This document shows, piece by piece, positions 55,193 to 63,075 of a DNA stretch of 64,000 bases. Position 1 is the stretch's first letter; each line of letters begins with the position of its first letter. Origin of the DNA: Pseudomonadota bacterium (lineage in GTDB: Bacteria; Desulfobacterota; Desulfovibrionia; Desulfovibrionales; Desulfomicrobiaceae). The notes under the pieces are model-generated. The model was not told the DNA's origin. It saw only the letters and a program-made list of their open reading frames with translations, and made no database searches. Location: the NCBI GenBank assembly GCA_018902545.1, contig JAHIQM010000008.1:1-64000 (forward strand). Direction: 5' to 3'. Position numbers and translations under genes: made by a program.

Positions 55193-55334
55193 ATGCCTCC
55201 GGCGGGCAGGGGACGCGTCCCCTGCACCCCATTCATATTCTTGAAGTTTTTTCCGCATCGCCTCAAGAATGTTGCGCCAAAGAAATGCCTCCGGCGGGCA
55301 GGGGCCTCGCCCCCTGCACCCCATTCATATTCTT
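55193..55334. repeat. Two direct copies of a 50-base palindromic repeat
   Basis: Copies at 55193-55242 and 55285-55334 differ at three positions, all in the hairpin core. Each has CAGGGG-N6-CCCCTG inside and ends CACCCCATTCATATTCTT. Between them ATTCTTGA and TCAAGAAT form another inverted pair. The first copy starts 10 bases after hypD, as expected for REP-like elements at gene ends. Confidence 0.85.
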
Positions 55335-55360
55335 CTACCCTCCCGCAGCACCTCCAGCGT

Positions 55361-55526
55361 GTCGGCGTGGTCCGGGCGAGGGCTGTCGGCTGTCTGACTG
55401 AGCCAGGCATCGTTTGCTTTCCGGCCGTTTACCGTTCAAAACGCGCAATCGTATAAAACTCAAGGCCGGAAAACATTACGAGGCCCGCGAAGGAGTTCCG
55501 GCAGACCTTGCCCGGACCACGCCGAC
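55361..55526. repeat. Nested inverted repeats, 166 bases
   Basis: The perfect 17-base arms GTCGGCGTGGTCCGGGC (55361-55377) and its reverse complement (55510-55526) extend to 25 bases with two mismatches. Inside them TTTCCGGCC (55418-55426) pairs with GGCCGGAAA (55464-55472). No credible ORF lies here. Could be a degenerate mobile element or a structured RNA in the leader of the ABC transporter operon. Confidence 0.7.
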
Positions 55527-55674
55527 ATGCGCTTCCCCCGCCCGTTCCTTCCAGCGAACCGATCGTTCCGATCCTGCACGCCTCCTTGCATTTTCCGATT
55601 TTTTGGCCCATGCCATGAACGATTTTTCGCCATAATGGCACAAACCGTTTTTCATCCTGTATCAAGGAGGCTCC

Positions 55675-56415
55675 ATGAAACGCATCCTGCTTTTCGCCGT
55701 TTTAGCCCTGGCTCTGTGCGCAACCGCCGCTTCGGCCAAAAAACTGATTGTGGCCACGGACACCAATTTCCCGCCCTTCGAGTTCAAGGATCCTGAAACC
55801 GGCAAGCACACCGGCTTCGACGTGGAACTATGGGACGCCATCGCCAAGGAAATAGGAGCGGAATACGATCTGCAGCCCATGGACTTCAACGGCATCATCC
55901 CCGGCCTGCAGTCCGGACAGATCGATGTCGGCATCGCCGGTATGACCATCAAGCCCGAACGCGCCGAAGTGGTTGACTTCTCCGATCCCTACTACAACGC
56001 GGGCCTGCTGATCCTGGTCAAGGCCGACAACGCCGAAATCACGGACGTCAAGAGTCTGGCCGGCAAGATCGTCGCCACCAAACTCGGCACCACCAGCGAG
56101 GATTTCGCCAAGAAGGAAGCCGGAGCCAAGGAAGTCAAGCTCTTCCCCAACAATGACGCCATGTTCATGGAACTCATGGCCGGCGGCGCCGACGCAGTCA
56201 TCTTCGACTCCCCGGTAATATCCGAATTCGTACGCACCGTGGGCAAGGAACAGACCAAGATCGTCGGTCCCCTGTACATGGGCCAGTCCTACGGCATCGG
56301 CTTCCCCAAGGGCAGCGACCTGGTCGCCAAGGTCAACGAAGCACTCAAGAAGCTTAAAGACAGCGGCGCCTACCGTGAACTGTACATCAAGTGGTTCGGC
56401 ACCGAGCCCAAGTAA
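55675..56415 (+). CDS. Amino acid ABC transporter, periplasmic binding protein
   Basis: 246 residues. A cleavable signal peptide (to AASA) is followed by the SBP_bac_3 fold with VATDTNFPPFEFKD, GFDVELWDAIAKEIG, PGLQSGQIDVGIAGMTIKPERAEVVDFSDPYY. It is GlnH/HisJ-like, so a polar amino acid is the expected ligand. AAGGAGG precedes the ATG. First gene of a three-gene transporter operon downstream of hypD. Confidence 0.93.
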   Translation: MKRILLFAVLALALCATAASAKKLIVATDTNFPPFEFKDPETGKHTGFDVELWDAIAKEIGAEYDLQPMDFNGIIPGLQSGQIDVGIAGMTIKPERAEVVDFSDPYYNAGLLILVKADNAEITDVKSLAGKIVATKLGTTSEDFAKKEAGAKEVKLFPNNDAMFMELMAGGADAVIFDSPVISEFVRTVGKEQTKIVGPLYMGQSYGIGFPKGSDLVAKVNEALKKLKDSGAYRELYIKWFGTEPK

Positions 56416-56470
56416 TTCCGCTTAAACCATCCTGGAGGCAGGACCTTCCTGCCTCCATTTCGAGACACCC

Positions 56471-57151
56471 ATGGCCTTCCAATTTGAACCGAGCGTCGTC
56501 ATCGACACCCTGCCCATGCTCATGCGCGGAGTCTGGTACACCATCTACCTGACCGTCGGCGGCCTGTTTTTCGGCTTCCTGCTCGGGGTGGCCACGGGCC
56601 TCATGAAGCTGGCCCGGCCCTTCCTGGTCCGCAAACTGGCCGACCTCTACGTGGAACTCGTCCGCGGCACGCCCATGCTGGTGCAGGCCATGTTCCTCTA
56701 TTACGGCGTGCCCATGGCCGTTGGCCTGCGCATCCCGCCGCTGATCGCCGGGGTCATCGTCATCGCCATCAACTCCGGGGCATACATCGCCGAGATCGTG
56801 CGCGGGGCCATCCAGTCCATCAATGTCGGCCAGACCGAGGCCGGGCGCTCCATCGGCCTGACCCGGGCCCAGACCATGCGCTACATCATCTGGCCGCAGG
56901 CCTTCAAACGCATGATCCCGCCGCTGGGCAACCAGTTCATCATCAGCCTCAAAGATACCTCGCTGCTCATGGTCATCGGCGTGGGAGAACTGCTGCGCAC
57001 CGGTCAGGAGATCGTGGCCGTCAATTTCCGGGCTTTCGAGGTCTACATGGCCGTGGCCATGGTCTATCTGGTCATGACCATGAGCATCTCCAAGGCCCTC
57101 AAAATCCTTGAGAACAGACTCATCAACAAGACCAGCGGAAAACGCGCATGA
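56471..57151 (+). CDS. Amino acid ABC transporter, permease
   Basis: 226 residues with five membrane helices of the HisM/GlnP type. [17 protein letters not shown] opens the family domain, [20 protein letters not shown] follows, and the EAA loop is [29 protein letters not shown]. It is the only permease gene, so it would act as a homodimer. It overlaps the ATPase gene by four bases. Confidence 0.93.
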   Translation: MAFQFEPSVVIDTLPMLMRGVWYTIYLTVGGLFFGFLLGVATGLMKLARPFLVRKLADLYVELVRGTPMLVQAMFLYYGVPMAVGLRIPPLIAGVIVIAINSGAYIAEIVRGAIQSINVGQTEAGRSIGLTRAQTMRYIIWPQAFKRMIPPLGNQFIISLKDTSLLMVIGVGELLRTGQEIVAVNFRAFEVYMAVAMVYLVMTMSISKALKILENRLINKTSGKRA

Positions 57152-57876
57152 TTGAAATAAAGAACCTGCACAAAAAATTCGGCGACTTGGAAGTGCTTAA
57201 GGGAGTCAACCTGACCGTAGCCTCGGGAGAGGTGGTGTGCATCATCGGGCCGTCGGGCTCGGGCAAGTCCACGGTGCTGCGCTGCATCAACCGACTGGAG
57301 ACGCCGACTGCAGGCACCGTGATCGTCGACGGCCACGACATCATGGACCCGCGCACGGACATCAACTACGTACGTACCGAAGCGGGCATGGTCTTTCAGC
57401 AGTTCAACCTCTTCCCGCACATGAGCGTGCTCGACAACGTGATCTTAGGCCCGCTCAAGGTCCGCAGGATGCCCCGCGCCGAGGCCGAGCATCTGGGCTA
57501 TGATCTGTTGGCCAAGGTGGGCCTCGGTTCCAAGGCCCAGGCGTACCCGGAACAGCTTTCGGGCGGACAGAAGCAGCGCGTGGCCATTGCCCGCGCCCTG
57601 GCCCTGCAGCCCAAGGTGATTCTGTTTGACGAGCCGACATCGGCCCTGGATCCGGAACTGGTCGGAGAAGTGCTTGAAGTCATGAAGAAACTGGCGGCGG
57701 AGGGCATGACCATGATCGTGGTCACGCATGAGATGGGCTTTGCCCGCGAAGTGGCGGACAGGGTCATTTTTATCGACGAAGGGGTGATCCAGGAAGTGAA
57801 CAGCCCAAAGGAATTTTTCAGCAATCCCGAAAATCCACGTTTGCGGGATTTTTTGGGCAAAATCGTAGGCAAATAA
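57148..57876 (+). CDS. Amino acid ABC transporter, ATP-binding protein
   Basis: 242 residues with Walker [11 protein letters not shown]-loop [13 protein letters not shown], signature [16 protein letters not shown], Walker [15 protein letters not shown] and switch His in VVTHEM. GlnQ/ArtP-like polar amino acid importer ATPase. Coupled to the permease by ATGA. Confidence 0.95.
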   Translation: MIEIKNLHKKFGDLEVLKGVNLTVASGEVVCIIGPSGSGKSTVLRCINRLETPTAGTVIVDGHDIMDPRTDINYVRTEAGMVFQQFNLFPHMSVLDNVILGPLKVRRMPRAEAEHLGYDLLAKVGLGSKAQAYPEQLSGGQKQRVAIARALALQPKVILFDEPTSALDPELVGEVLEVMKKLAAEGMTMIVVTHEMGFAREVADRVIFIDEGVIQEVNSPKEFFSNPENPRLRDFLGKIVGK

Positions 57877-57908
57877 CGAAAATCCGACCTGCCCAACCTC
57901 TCAGGCCG

Positions 57909-58622
57909 TCACCCTTCCTCTGGGACTGCCCGGCCTGTCAACTGCGCGAACACGCCAGGCATCGGCGCCTCCAACGTCATGCTCGCGCCTGAAAACGGAT
58001 GGGCAAAGGTGAGGGTGCGTGCATGCAGGGCCAGCCGAGAAAAAGCGTCCCCCTTGACCCCGTACTTCTTGTCGCCAGCCACCGGATGCCCCAGGTCCGC
58101 CATCTGCACCCGGATCTGGTGCTTGCGTCCCGTCAGCAGTTCGATCCTCAAAAGCGAATACGCCCCCTTCTCCCTGACCACAGTCCAGGCAGTCTGCGCC
58201 AGCTTGCCGAGTTTCGCATCGCGAGTGGAATAGACCTTGTGCACACCGCTCTCCACCAAATGGGAGACGACCGTGCCCGACGCCTTGTCCATCTGCCCAT
58301 GCACCACCGCAGCGTAGATCTTGGTGGTATCTTCCCACTGATCCTGCAGGGTGCGCTTGGCCGCCTCGGTCTTGGCGAAGAGCAAAATCCCGGAAGTCTC
58401 CCGGTCCAGGCGATGGACAATGAAAATCCTGTACCGGGACTTGGCGTTGCCCTTGCGCACGTAGTCGGTCAGGGCGTAATAGGCGGTGCGCGTCTTTTCC
58501 GTCTCCGTGGCCATGGTCAACATCCCGGCCGGTTTATCCACGACGATGATGTCGCGGTCCTCATGGATGATATTCAGACCCGGCGGCAAATGCCTGGAGC
58601 CGGGGCGGGCTTGGTCACGCAT
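57909..58622 (-). CDS. RluA-family pseudouridine synthase
   Basis: 237 residues. HRLDRETSGILLFAKT carries the catalytic Asp, with KPAGMLTMAT at the start of the fold and LLTGRKHQIRVQMADLGHPVAGDKKYG near the end. It modifies uridine in rRNA or tRNA; the exact site is unknown. I chose the Met behind AAGGA. It converges on the ABC transporter genes. Confidence 0.93.
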   Translation of the reverse strand: MRDQARPGSRHLPPGLNIIHEDRDIIVVDKPAGMLTMATETEKTRTAYYALTDYVRKGNAKSRYRIFIVHRLDRETSGILLFAKTEAAKRTLQDQWEDTTKIYAAVVHGQMDKASGTVVSHLVESGVHKVYSTRDAKLGKLAQTAWTVVREKGAYSLLRIELLTGRKHQIRVQMADLGHPVAGDKKYGVKGDAFSRLALHARTLTFAHPFSGASMTLEAPMPGVFAQLTGRAVPEEG

Positions 58623-58734
58623 GGATTGTCCTTGAAAGAGAGTGTTGCAGAATATTTTAAACACGGAGGCTGGCTTTGCCAGCGATGCGCGTCAACGGAT
58701 CGGAAAAGGGTGCAAAAGTCCAGGACAAACCCCG

Positions 58735-59583
58735 TCAACTCTCGCGCACAAATCCCTTGGACTTGAGCTTGTGGGCGTACTGGGAGTGCAGGGGGCGGAT
58801 CAGGTTGAGTCTGTTTTCGGCCCTGGAGGCGAAGACGTTGTCTCCCGGGGCCAGAATCACGCCGGTCTGGCCGTCCTGGGTCAGGTAGACGTCGGGTTCG
58901 GCATCAGTGACCAGGATGCGCAGGTCGTTCTCGAAGGGCAGAACCATGGGCCGAAAAGCGTGCAGGAAGGGACAGATGGGCGTCAGGGCGAAGACGTTGA
59001 GCTCCGGGTAGATAAGCGGCCCGCCCGCCGAGATGGAGTAGCCCGAAGAGCCCGTGGGCGTGGCCACGATCATGCCGTCGGCGCGCACGGTGCCCAGATG
59101 ATCGGAGCCGTACCACATGTCGAGGCGGATCATGCGCGCCAGGCTCCCGCAGCTGATGACCAGGTCGTTTATGGCGTAGCCTCGGTAGTGTTCCTGTCCG
59201 CGCCGCAGCACGTGGAAGCTGATGACCAGCCGCCGGGACATGTCGTACTCGCCGCGCAGGATAACGGTCAGGGATTCGCGCCAGTCCGATGGGGAGATTT
59301 CCGTCAGAAAGCCGACTTTGCCCAGATTCAGCCCCAGGATGGGGATTCCAAGGTCCTGCACGGCCCTGGCCACGGCGAGCAGGGTCCCGTCGCCGCCCAG
59401 GGTCAGGATCATGTCCGCGCCTTCCCAGGTCGAGATGCAGTGCACCTTTTCCTTGGTCGACGAGACGATCCTGGCCGAACGCCCCTCGACAGCGAGCCAA
59501 TCGCGAATCTGCCGGGCCATGTTGGCTGCCAGGTCGTTTGCGGAGTTGTGGACGATGACGACGTTGCTTATGATTTTTCCCAT
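58735..59583 (-). CDS. nadK: NAD kinase
   Basis: 282 residues, ATP-NAD kinase that makes NADP. LTLGGDGTLLAVAR is the GGDG motif with the catalytic Asp, and VRADGMIVATPTGSSGYSISAGGPLIYP is the conserved substrate-binding segment. The ORF-track frame runs 127 codons further upstream into the next gene region; the Met at 59583 begins the typical N-terminal strand. The ribosome binding site is weak. Confidence 0.94.
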   Translation of the reverse strand: MGKIISNVVIVHNSANDLAANMARQIRDWLAVEGRSARIVSSTKEKVHCISTWEGADMILTLGGDGTLLAVARAVQDLGIPILGLNLGKVGFLTEISPSDWRESLTVILRGEYDMSRRLVISFHVLRRGQEHYRGYAINDLVISCGSLARMIRLDMWYGSDHLGTVRADGMIVATPTGSSGYSISAGGPLIYPELNVFALTPICPFLHAFRPMVLPFENDLRILVTDAEPDVYLTQDGQTGVILAPGDNVFASRAENRLNLIRPLHSQYAHKLKSKGFVRES

Positions 59584-59675
59584 TTGTGGGAGTGTAAGCA
59601 AAAGAGCACGGGTATTCAAGAAAAGGCGTCGCCGAAAAAAAAATCGGACAGGATGCGATTTTTGCAATAAATTTC

Positions 59676-59702
59676 TAAAGTTCGCAAACGAGTGGCCGAT
59701 AG
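59676..59702 (+). promoter_or_regulatory. Sigma28 (FliA) flagellar promoter
   Basis: TAAAGTTC, 11 bases, GCCGATAG. This differs from the enteric consensus TAAAGTTT-N11-GCCGATAA at one base in each box. The transcript would start near 59710, about 15 bases before the next gene. Confidence 0.85.
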
Positions 59703-59724
59703 AGTGAGATAAGAGGTATAGACC

Positions 59725-60147
59725 GTGACAGTGAACCCCTTTCTCGTCAAAAACGTGGTGCGCACGTACGATCAGCACCAAGAGACCGGTCGGCGCATCG
59801 CCAGGTTCAAAAATTATATGGACCGCGCCGGACAGGGGGACAGTGTTTCCATTTCCCAGGAAGCCAAAAGACGGCTGCTGGTGGAAAAAGTCGCGGGCGA
59901 GATCGTGGACAACCTCATCGGCTCGGACACCGCGAACCCGGTTGTCCGCGAGATCAGGGAGCAACTGACCAAAGAATTCGGAAACGGAAAGGACCTCTTT
60001 TTCAGGTATCCTTCCGACGGAAGCGGCCTGCAGATACTCAAAAAAACAGACCAGGGCGTGTCGGAATTGACCAATGGGGAAAAGGATGCTCTGATGCGGC
60101 GGCTATGGGAAGTCGCCCTGACCCGGGTCAACGAAACAATGCTTTAG
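59725..60147 (+). CDS. Unknown protein of the sigma28-controlled flgM operon
   Basis: 140 residues, GTG start with AAGAGG nine bases upstream. It is soluble, charged and largely helical, with SVSISQEAKRRLL, the same S.S.EA...L pattern seen in FlgM proteins, and a short strand-rich part LFFRYPSDGSGLQILKK. I recall unnamed proteins at this place in Desulfovibrionales genomes but no function. Its sigma28 promoter and position 63 bases before flgM suggest a late flagellar role. Confidence 0.8.
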   Translation: MTVNPFLVKNVVRTYDQHQETGRRIARFKNYMDRAGQGDSVSISQEAKRRLLVEKVAGEIVDNLIGSDTANPVVREIREQLTKEFGNGKDLFFRYPSDGSGLQILKKTDQGVSELTNGEKDALMRRLWEVALTRVNETML

Positions 60148-60210
60148 GCTTATGCCCTTTACCAAAGGCAGCACCGCCTGCGCGGCCGGAAAAAACGGCA
60201 GGAGTTTAAC

Positions 60211-60513
60211 ATGACGATAAACAGCATAAAACCATTCGGCGGATACGAGTCGCAGCGAATGGAACAACTGGAGCAGCAGCGCCAGGAACACCAGAAGGTG
60301 GCCGCCAACCAGGAAGGCAGCGCCGACCGAATATCCATCTCCGACGAAGCGCGGCTGAAGATGAGCATGCTCAAAGCCGCGCAGGAAGACCCCGGGGTGA
60401 GATCCGACAAAGTCGCCGACGTCAAAGCCAGAATCGAGGCGGGTGAATACACTGCCGATAGTCGTGACATCGCGGCCGGACTGCTCAGGCAGGAGCTTGA
60501 CATCTGGGGATGA
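60211..60513 (+). CDS. flgM: Anti-sigma28 factor FlgM
   Basis: 100 residues. RISISDEARLKMSML and the C-terminal helices (VRSDKVADVKARIEAGEYTADSRDIAAGLL) are the conserved sigma28-binding part of FlgM. It holds FliA inactive until the hook is built. GGCAGGAG precedes the ATG. Placed behind a sigma28 promoter, giving feedback. Confidence 0.93.
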   Translation: MTINSIKPFGGYESQRMEQLEQQRQEHQKVAANQEGSADRISISDEARLKMSMLKAAQEDPGVRSDKVADVKARIEAGEYTADSRDIAAGLLRQELDIWG

Positions 60514-60542
60514 CCCGGAACCTTATGAACGAAAGGATCAAA

Positions 60543-60572
60543 GCCTGACCGGTTGCCCGGCCAGGCTTTTTT
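60543..60572 (+). terminator. Terminator at the end of the flgM operon
   Basis: GCCTGaCCGG pairs with CCGGcCAGGC around TTGC, followed by six Ts. Confidence 0.88.
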
Positions 60573-61042
60573 CATGAATTGGCCAGGCGTTGGTCGCCCT
60601 CGCCCAAGTCGCGAAGCAGGATGCGGGAAGGAAAACCAAGCTCAACCTGCGGAGACTGCAGGCCCAACCGTTCCTGCACATTGACGCAGATGGGCCCGGT
60701 CAGGTTGAGGGTGCTGCCCTGCGGGTCGCCCTTGGGCACGGTCACGCTGACCAGGATGACTAGGTCACGGATGCTGCGCACCCGCAAAATTCGCTCCTCG
60801 GCCGCTGCCAGCCGAATCTCGTAACGCGGCAGAAAGGAGAATGGATCGGCGAGCATCATGCCCATGCTGGGCATCTCCAGGCTCTGCAAGAAATGGAAGG
60901 GAGTGCCGGGCTTGAACTCCACCAGTGCGAATTCCCGCAGGTTCTCGAATCCGATGATGCCGCGGGGAAAACGTATCGTTTTGTCTGCGGCAATGACCAG
61001 CTGACCGATACGGGAATTTATTGTTTGTCTTTTATTGTCCAT
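60572..61042 (-). CDS. fliW: Flagellar assembly factor FliW
   Basis: 156 residues with IRFPRGIIGFENLREFALVE near the N-terminus and GPICVNVQERLGLQ near the C-terminus. FliW binds CsrA when it is not bound to flagellin and so frees flagellin mRNA. The first 25 bases overlap the end of csrA, which couples the two antagonists. Confidence 0.94.
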   Translation of the reverse strand: MDNKRQTINSRIGQLVIAADKTIRFPRGIIGFENLREFALVEFKPGTPFHFLQSLEMPSMGMMLADPFSFLPRYEIRLAAAEERILRVRSIRDLVILVSVTVPKGDPQGSTLNLTGPICVNVQERLGLQSPQVELGFPSRILLRDLGEGDQRLANS

Positions 61043-61257
61043 AATGCTGCCGCCATCATCAGATCGTTGTTGTCGAGTTCCAGGGCCGAGGTGTTCTGGG
61101 TCTGCACCTTGAGATAGATTTCTTCCCGGTAGACCGGCATATGTTCCGGCACGTCGAGACCCAGCTTGATCTGCTGTCCCTTGATGCTCAGAATGGTGAT
61201 TTTTATGTCGTCACCCACATGCACGCTTTCTCCGGGGCGACGCGAGAGTATGAGCAT
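61018..61257 (-). CDS. csrA: Carbon storage regulator CsrA
   Basis: 79 residues: MLILSRRPGESVHVGDDIKITIL and IKLGLDVPEHMPVYREEIY, the RNA-binding edge strands and FliW-binding tail. It represses translation of target mRNAs, in this gene context probably flagellin. It lies between flgL and fliW. The C-terminal extension past YREEIY (about 30 residues) is longer than in E. coli CsrA, as in FliW-controlled forms. Confidence 0.96.
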   Translation of the reverse strand: MLILSRRPGESVHVGDDIKITILSIKGQQIKLGLDVPEHMPVYREEIYLKVQTQNTSALELDNNDLMMAAALWTIKDKQ

Positions 61258-61266
61258 AAACCCTTC

Positions 61267-63063
61267 CTACAGATAATTGACCAGGCTCATCTTCATGATC
61301 ATGGATGAGGATTTGAGCACCGCCTCATAAGACAGCTGCTGGTTGGCCAGCTCCGTCAGAAGCGCAGCCAGATCCGCATCCTCCACATTGCTCATGCGCT
61401 CGGTTTCGTTGAGTTTGAGTCCGGACAGTACAGTGTCGGCCACGTCGAGCCGGTTTTCCCGCGCACCCACGGAGGCCAGCTGGGTGGTGAAATATTGATG
61501 CCCCTTCTTCAGCTCGTCCAGGGCTTCGCCGCACCCCTGCTGGTCGTTGTTCTCCAGGGCCGCCACCAGCTTGCCCACGGTGACCATGATGTTCTTGCCC
61601 ACGTCGGAATCCGAGAACACTGGTTGGGTTCCGTTTTCGTAGTACCCGCCGAATATTTCCGAGCCGATGCTGTTGAGCTGCAGATACTGCCCGGCGGAAA
61701 TCTCCACATTGTGGGCCGCGGTCTGGGGGTGGATGATGAATTGGGCGTTCTTGACAAGCTGAACCACGCCAGTGCGCTCCGTAAGCACGAGCTTACCGCC
61801 GGGCACCAGCAATTCGGCCGCGGCAGTAGTATTGGAGGCCGAGTGTCCCGTGGACCAGTTAACACCGCCGTCGGTGCTGTAGGAGTAGCTTATCGGGGTC
61901 GTCGATCCGATATCCACCGGTAAGTCATTATCGATGCGCACCATGACGTCACTTGAAAAAAGGCCACGCCCTTCGGCGTTGACCGCAGCGCCCATCTGGA
62001 TGACCCCGGTGGAGCCTGATTTGACCGAGAACTCGAGGCCTGTGAGATTACCGGTGCCGGTGATCTGTACTCCGCCATACGGAGTCTGGATCACGGGCGT
62101 GGCCGTGGCGTTGTCGACCGTGACTGTCGTCCAGGTGGTCCCGTCAACTGAGTACTGAGCCTGAAACGTGCCGCCGCTGCCGGGAGCTAAAACCGTTCCC
62201 AAAACCTCCACATGCACATCCTTCTCGAATCCACCGAGAGGCAGGGCGGAAATGGTCGAACTGCCTGCGGTATAGAGAACCGCCGACTGGGACTGGTGAT
62301 CGCCCTTGTACACGGCCGTGGGCGCAATCGTCAGCCAGGAGCCCTTCGCCATGGAGGTGTTCGACGCGGGAGAAAGCTCAACGGAATAGCCCTGACTCAG
62401 GTTCAGGCTGATCCCTCCCAGCTCCAATGCACCATTGGCACCCACGTTGGCAGGATCCGACCAGGTATTCCCGCCATCCTTGCTGTAACGGTATGAAATA
62501 GTATCTGTTCCTACCGTGGCAGTAGTTCCTTCCGGCCCCAGGAACTGGACCACAAAACTGCGACTGGCCTGGCCCGTGACCAGGCCGAGGCTCTTTCCGT
62601 CCTGATCGTAGGCCATGAGCGCTTCCTCGAAAGCGCTCCCCTCGAACTTCTGTCCACCGAAAATGGATTTGCCTTCGTAGCGGGTGTTCCCCAGGTTGAC
62701 CAACTGGCTGAAGATCTGCCTTACCTCGTAGGAGGTGGCCTCACGGTCAGAAGCAGCCATGGTTCCCGTGGCGCCCTGCTCGGCCAGGCCCTTGAGCTTG
62801 GTCAGAAGGGTGCTGACCTGCATCATGGACTCGTCAGCCAGGTTGAGCCAGCCCTTGGCCGTGTCGATGTTTTTGCGATACTGATCTATGGATGCCAGAG
62901 AGGAACGGTAATTGAGTACCCGCCCCGTGCCTACCGGATCGTCGGAGGGCTTGTTGATGCGCTTCTGGCTGGAAGCCTGCATGTTCAAGTCCATCAGCCG
63001 TGACTGGGTCTTCTGCATGTTGTACAGAAAGTTGCTGTACTGGTTACGAAGGGATACGCGCAT
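61267..63063 (-). CDS. flgL: Flagellar hook-associated protein 3 (hook-filament junction), enlarged
   Basis: 598 residues, much longer than the 300-400 usual for FlgL. The N-terminal coiled-coil (MRVSLRNQYSNFLYNMQKTQSRL) and C-terminal coiled-coil (LDVADTVLSGLKLNETERMSNVEDADLAALL) are typical of FlgL. Between about residues 150 and 480 there is an insertion of beta-rich, Ser/Thr/Gly-rich sequence with repeated YS.DGG..WS / YSVDGTTW-like motifs, which would sit on the outer surface. It lies 12 bases downstream of flgK. Confidence 0.92.
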   Translation of the reverse strand: MRVSLRNQYSNFLYNMQKTQSRLMDLNMQASSQKRINKPSDDPVGTGRVLNYRSSLASIDQYRKNIDTAKGWLNLADESMMQVSTLLTKLKGLAEQGATGTMAASDREATSYEVRQIFSQLVNLGNTRYEGKSIFGGQKFEGSAFEEALMAYDQDGKSLGLVTGQASRSFVVQFLGPEGTTATVGTDTISYRYSKDGGNTWSDPANVGANGALELGGISLNLSQGYSVELSPASNTSMAKGSWLTIAPTAVYKGDHQSQSAVLYTAGSSTISALPLGGFEKDVHVEVLGTVLAPGSGGTFQAQYSVDGTTWTTVTVDNATATPVIQTPYGGVQITGTGNLTGLEFSVKSGSTGVIQMGAAVNAEGRGLFSSDVMVRIDNDLPVDIGSTTPISYSYSTDGGVNWSTGHSASNTTAAAELLVPGGKLVLTERTGVVQLVKNAQFIIHPQTAAHNVEISAGQYLQLNSIGSEIFGGYYENGTQPVFSDSDVGKNIMVTVGKLVAALENNDQQGCGEALDELKKGHQYFTTQLASVGARENRLDVADTVLSGLKLNETERMSNVEDADLAALLTELANQQLSYEAVLKSSSMIMKMSLVNYL

Positions 63064-63075
63064 GATCCGCCTCCA

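Noticed and set aside
55414-55635. Short ORFs between hypD and the ABC transporter
   Set aside because: They run through inverted repeats, have no ribosome binding sites and show no protein-like pattern.
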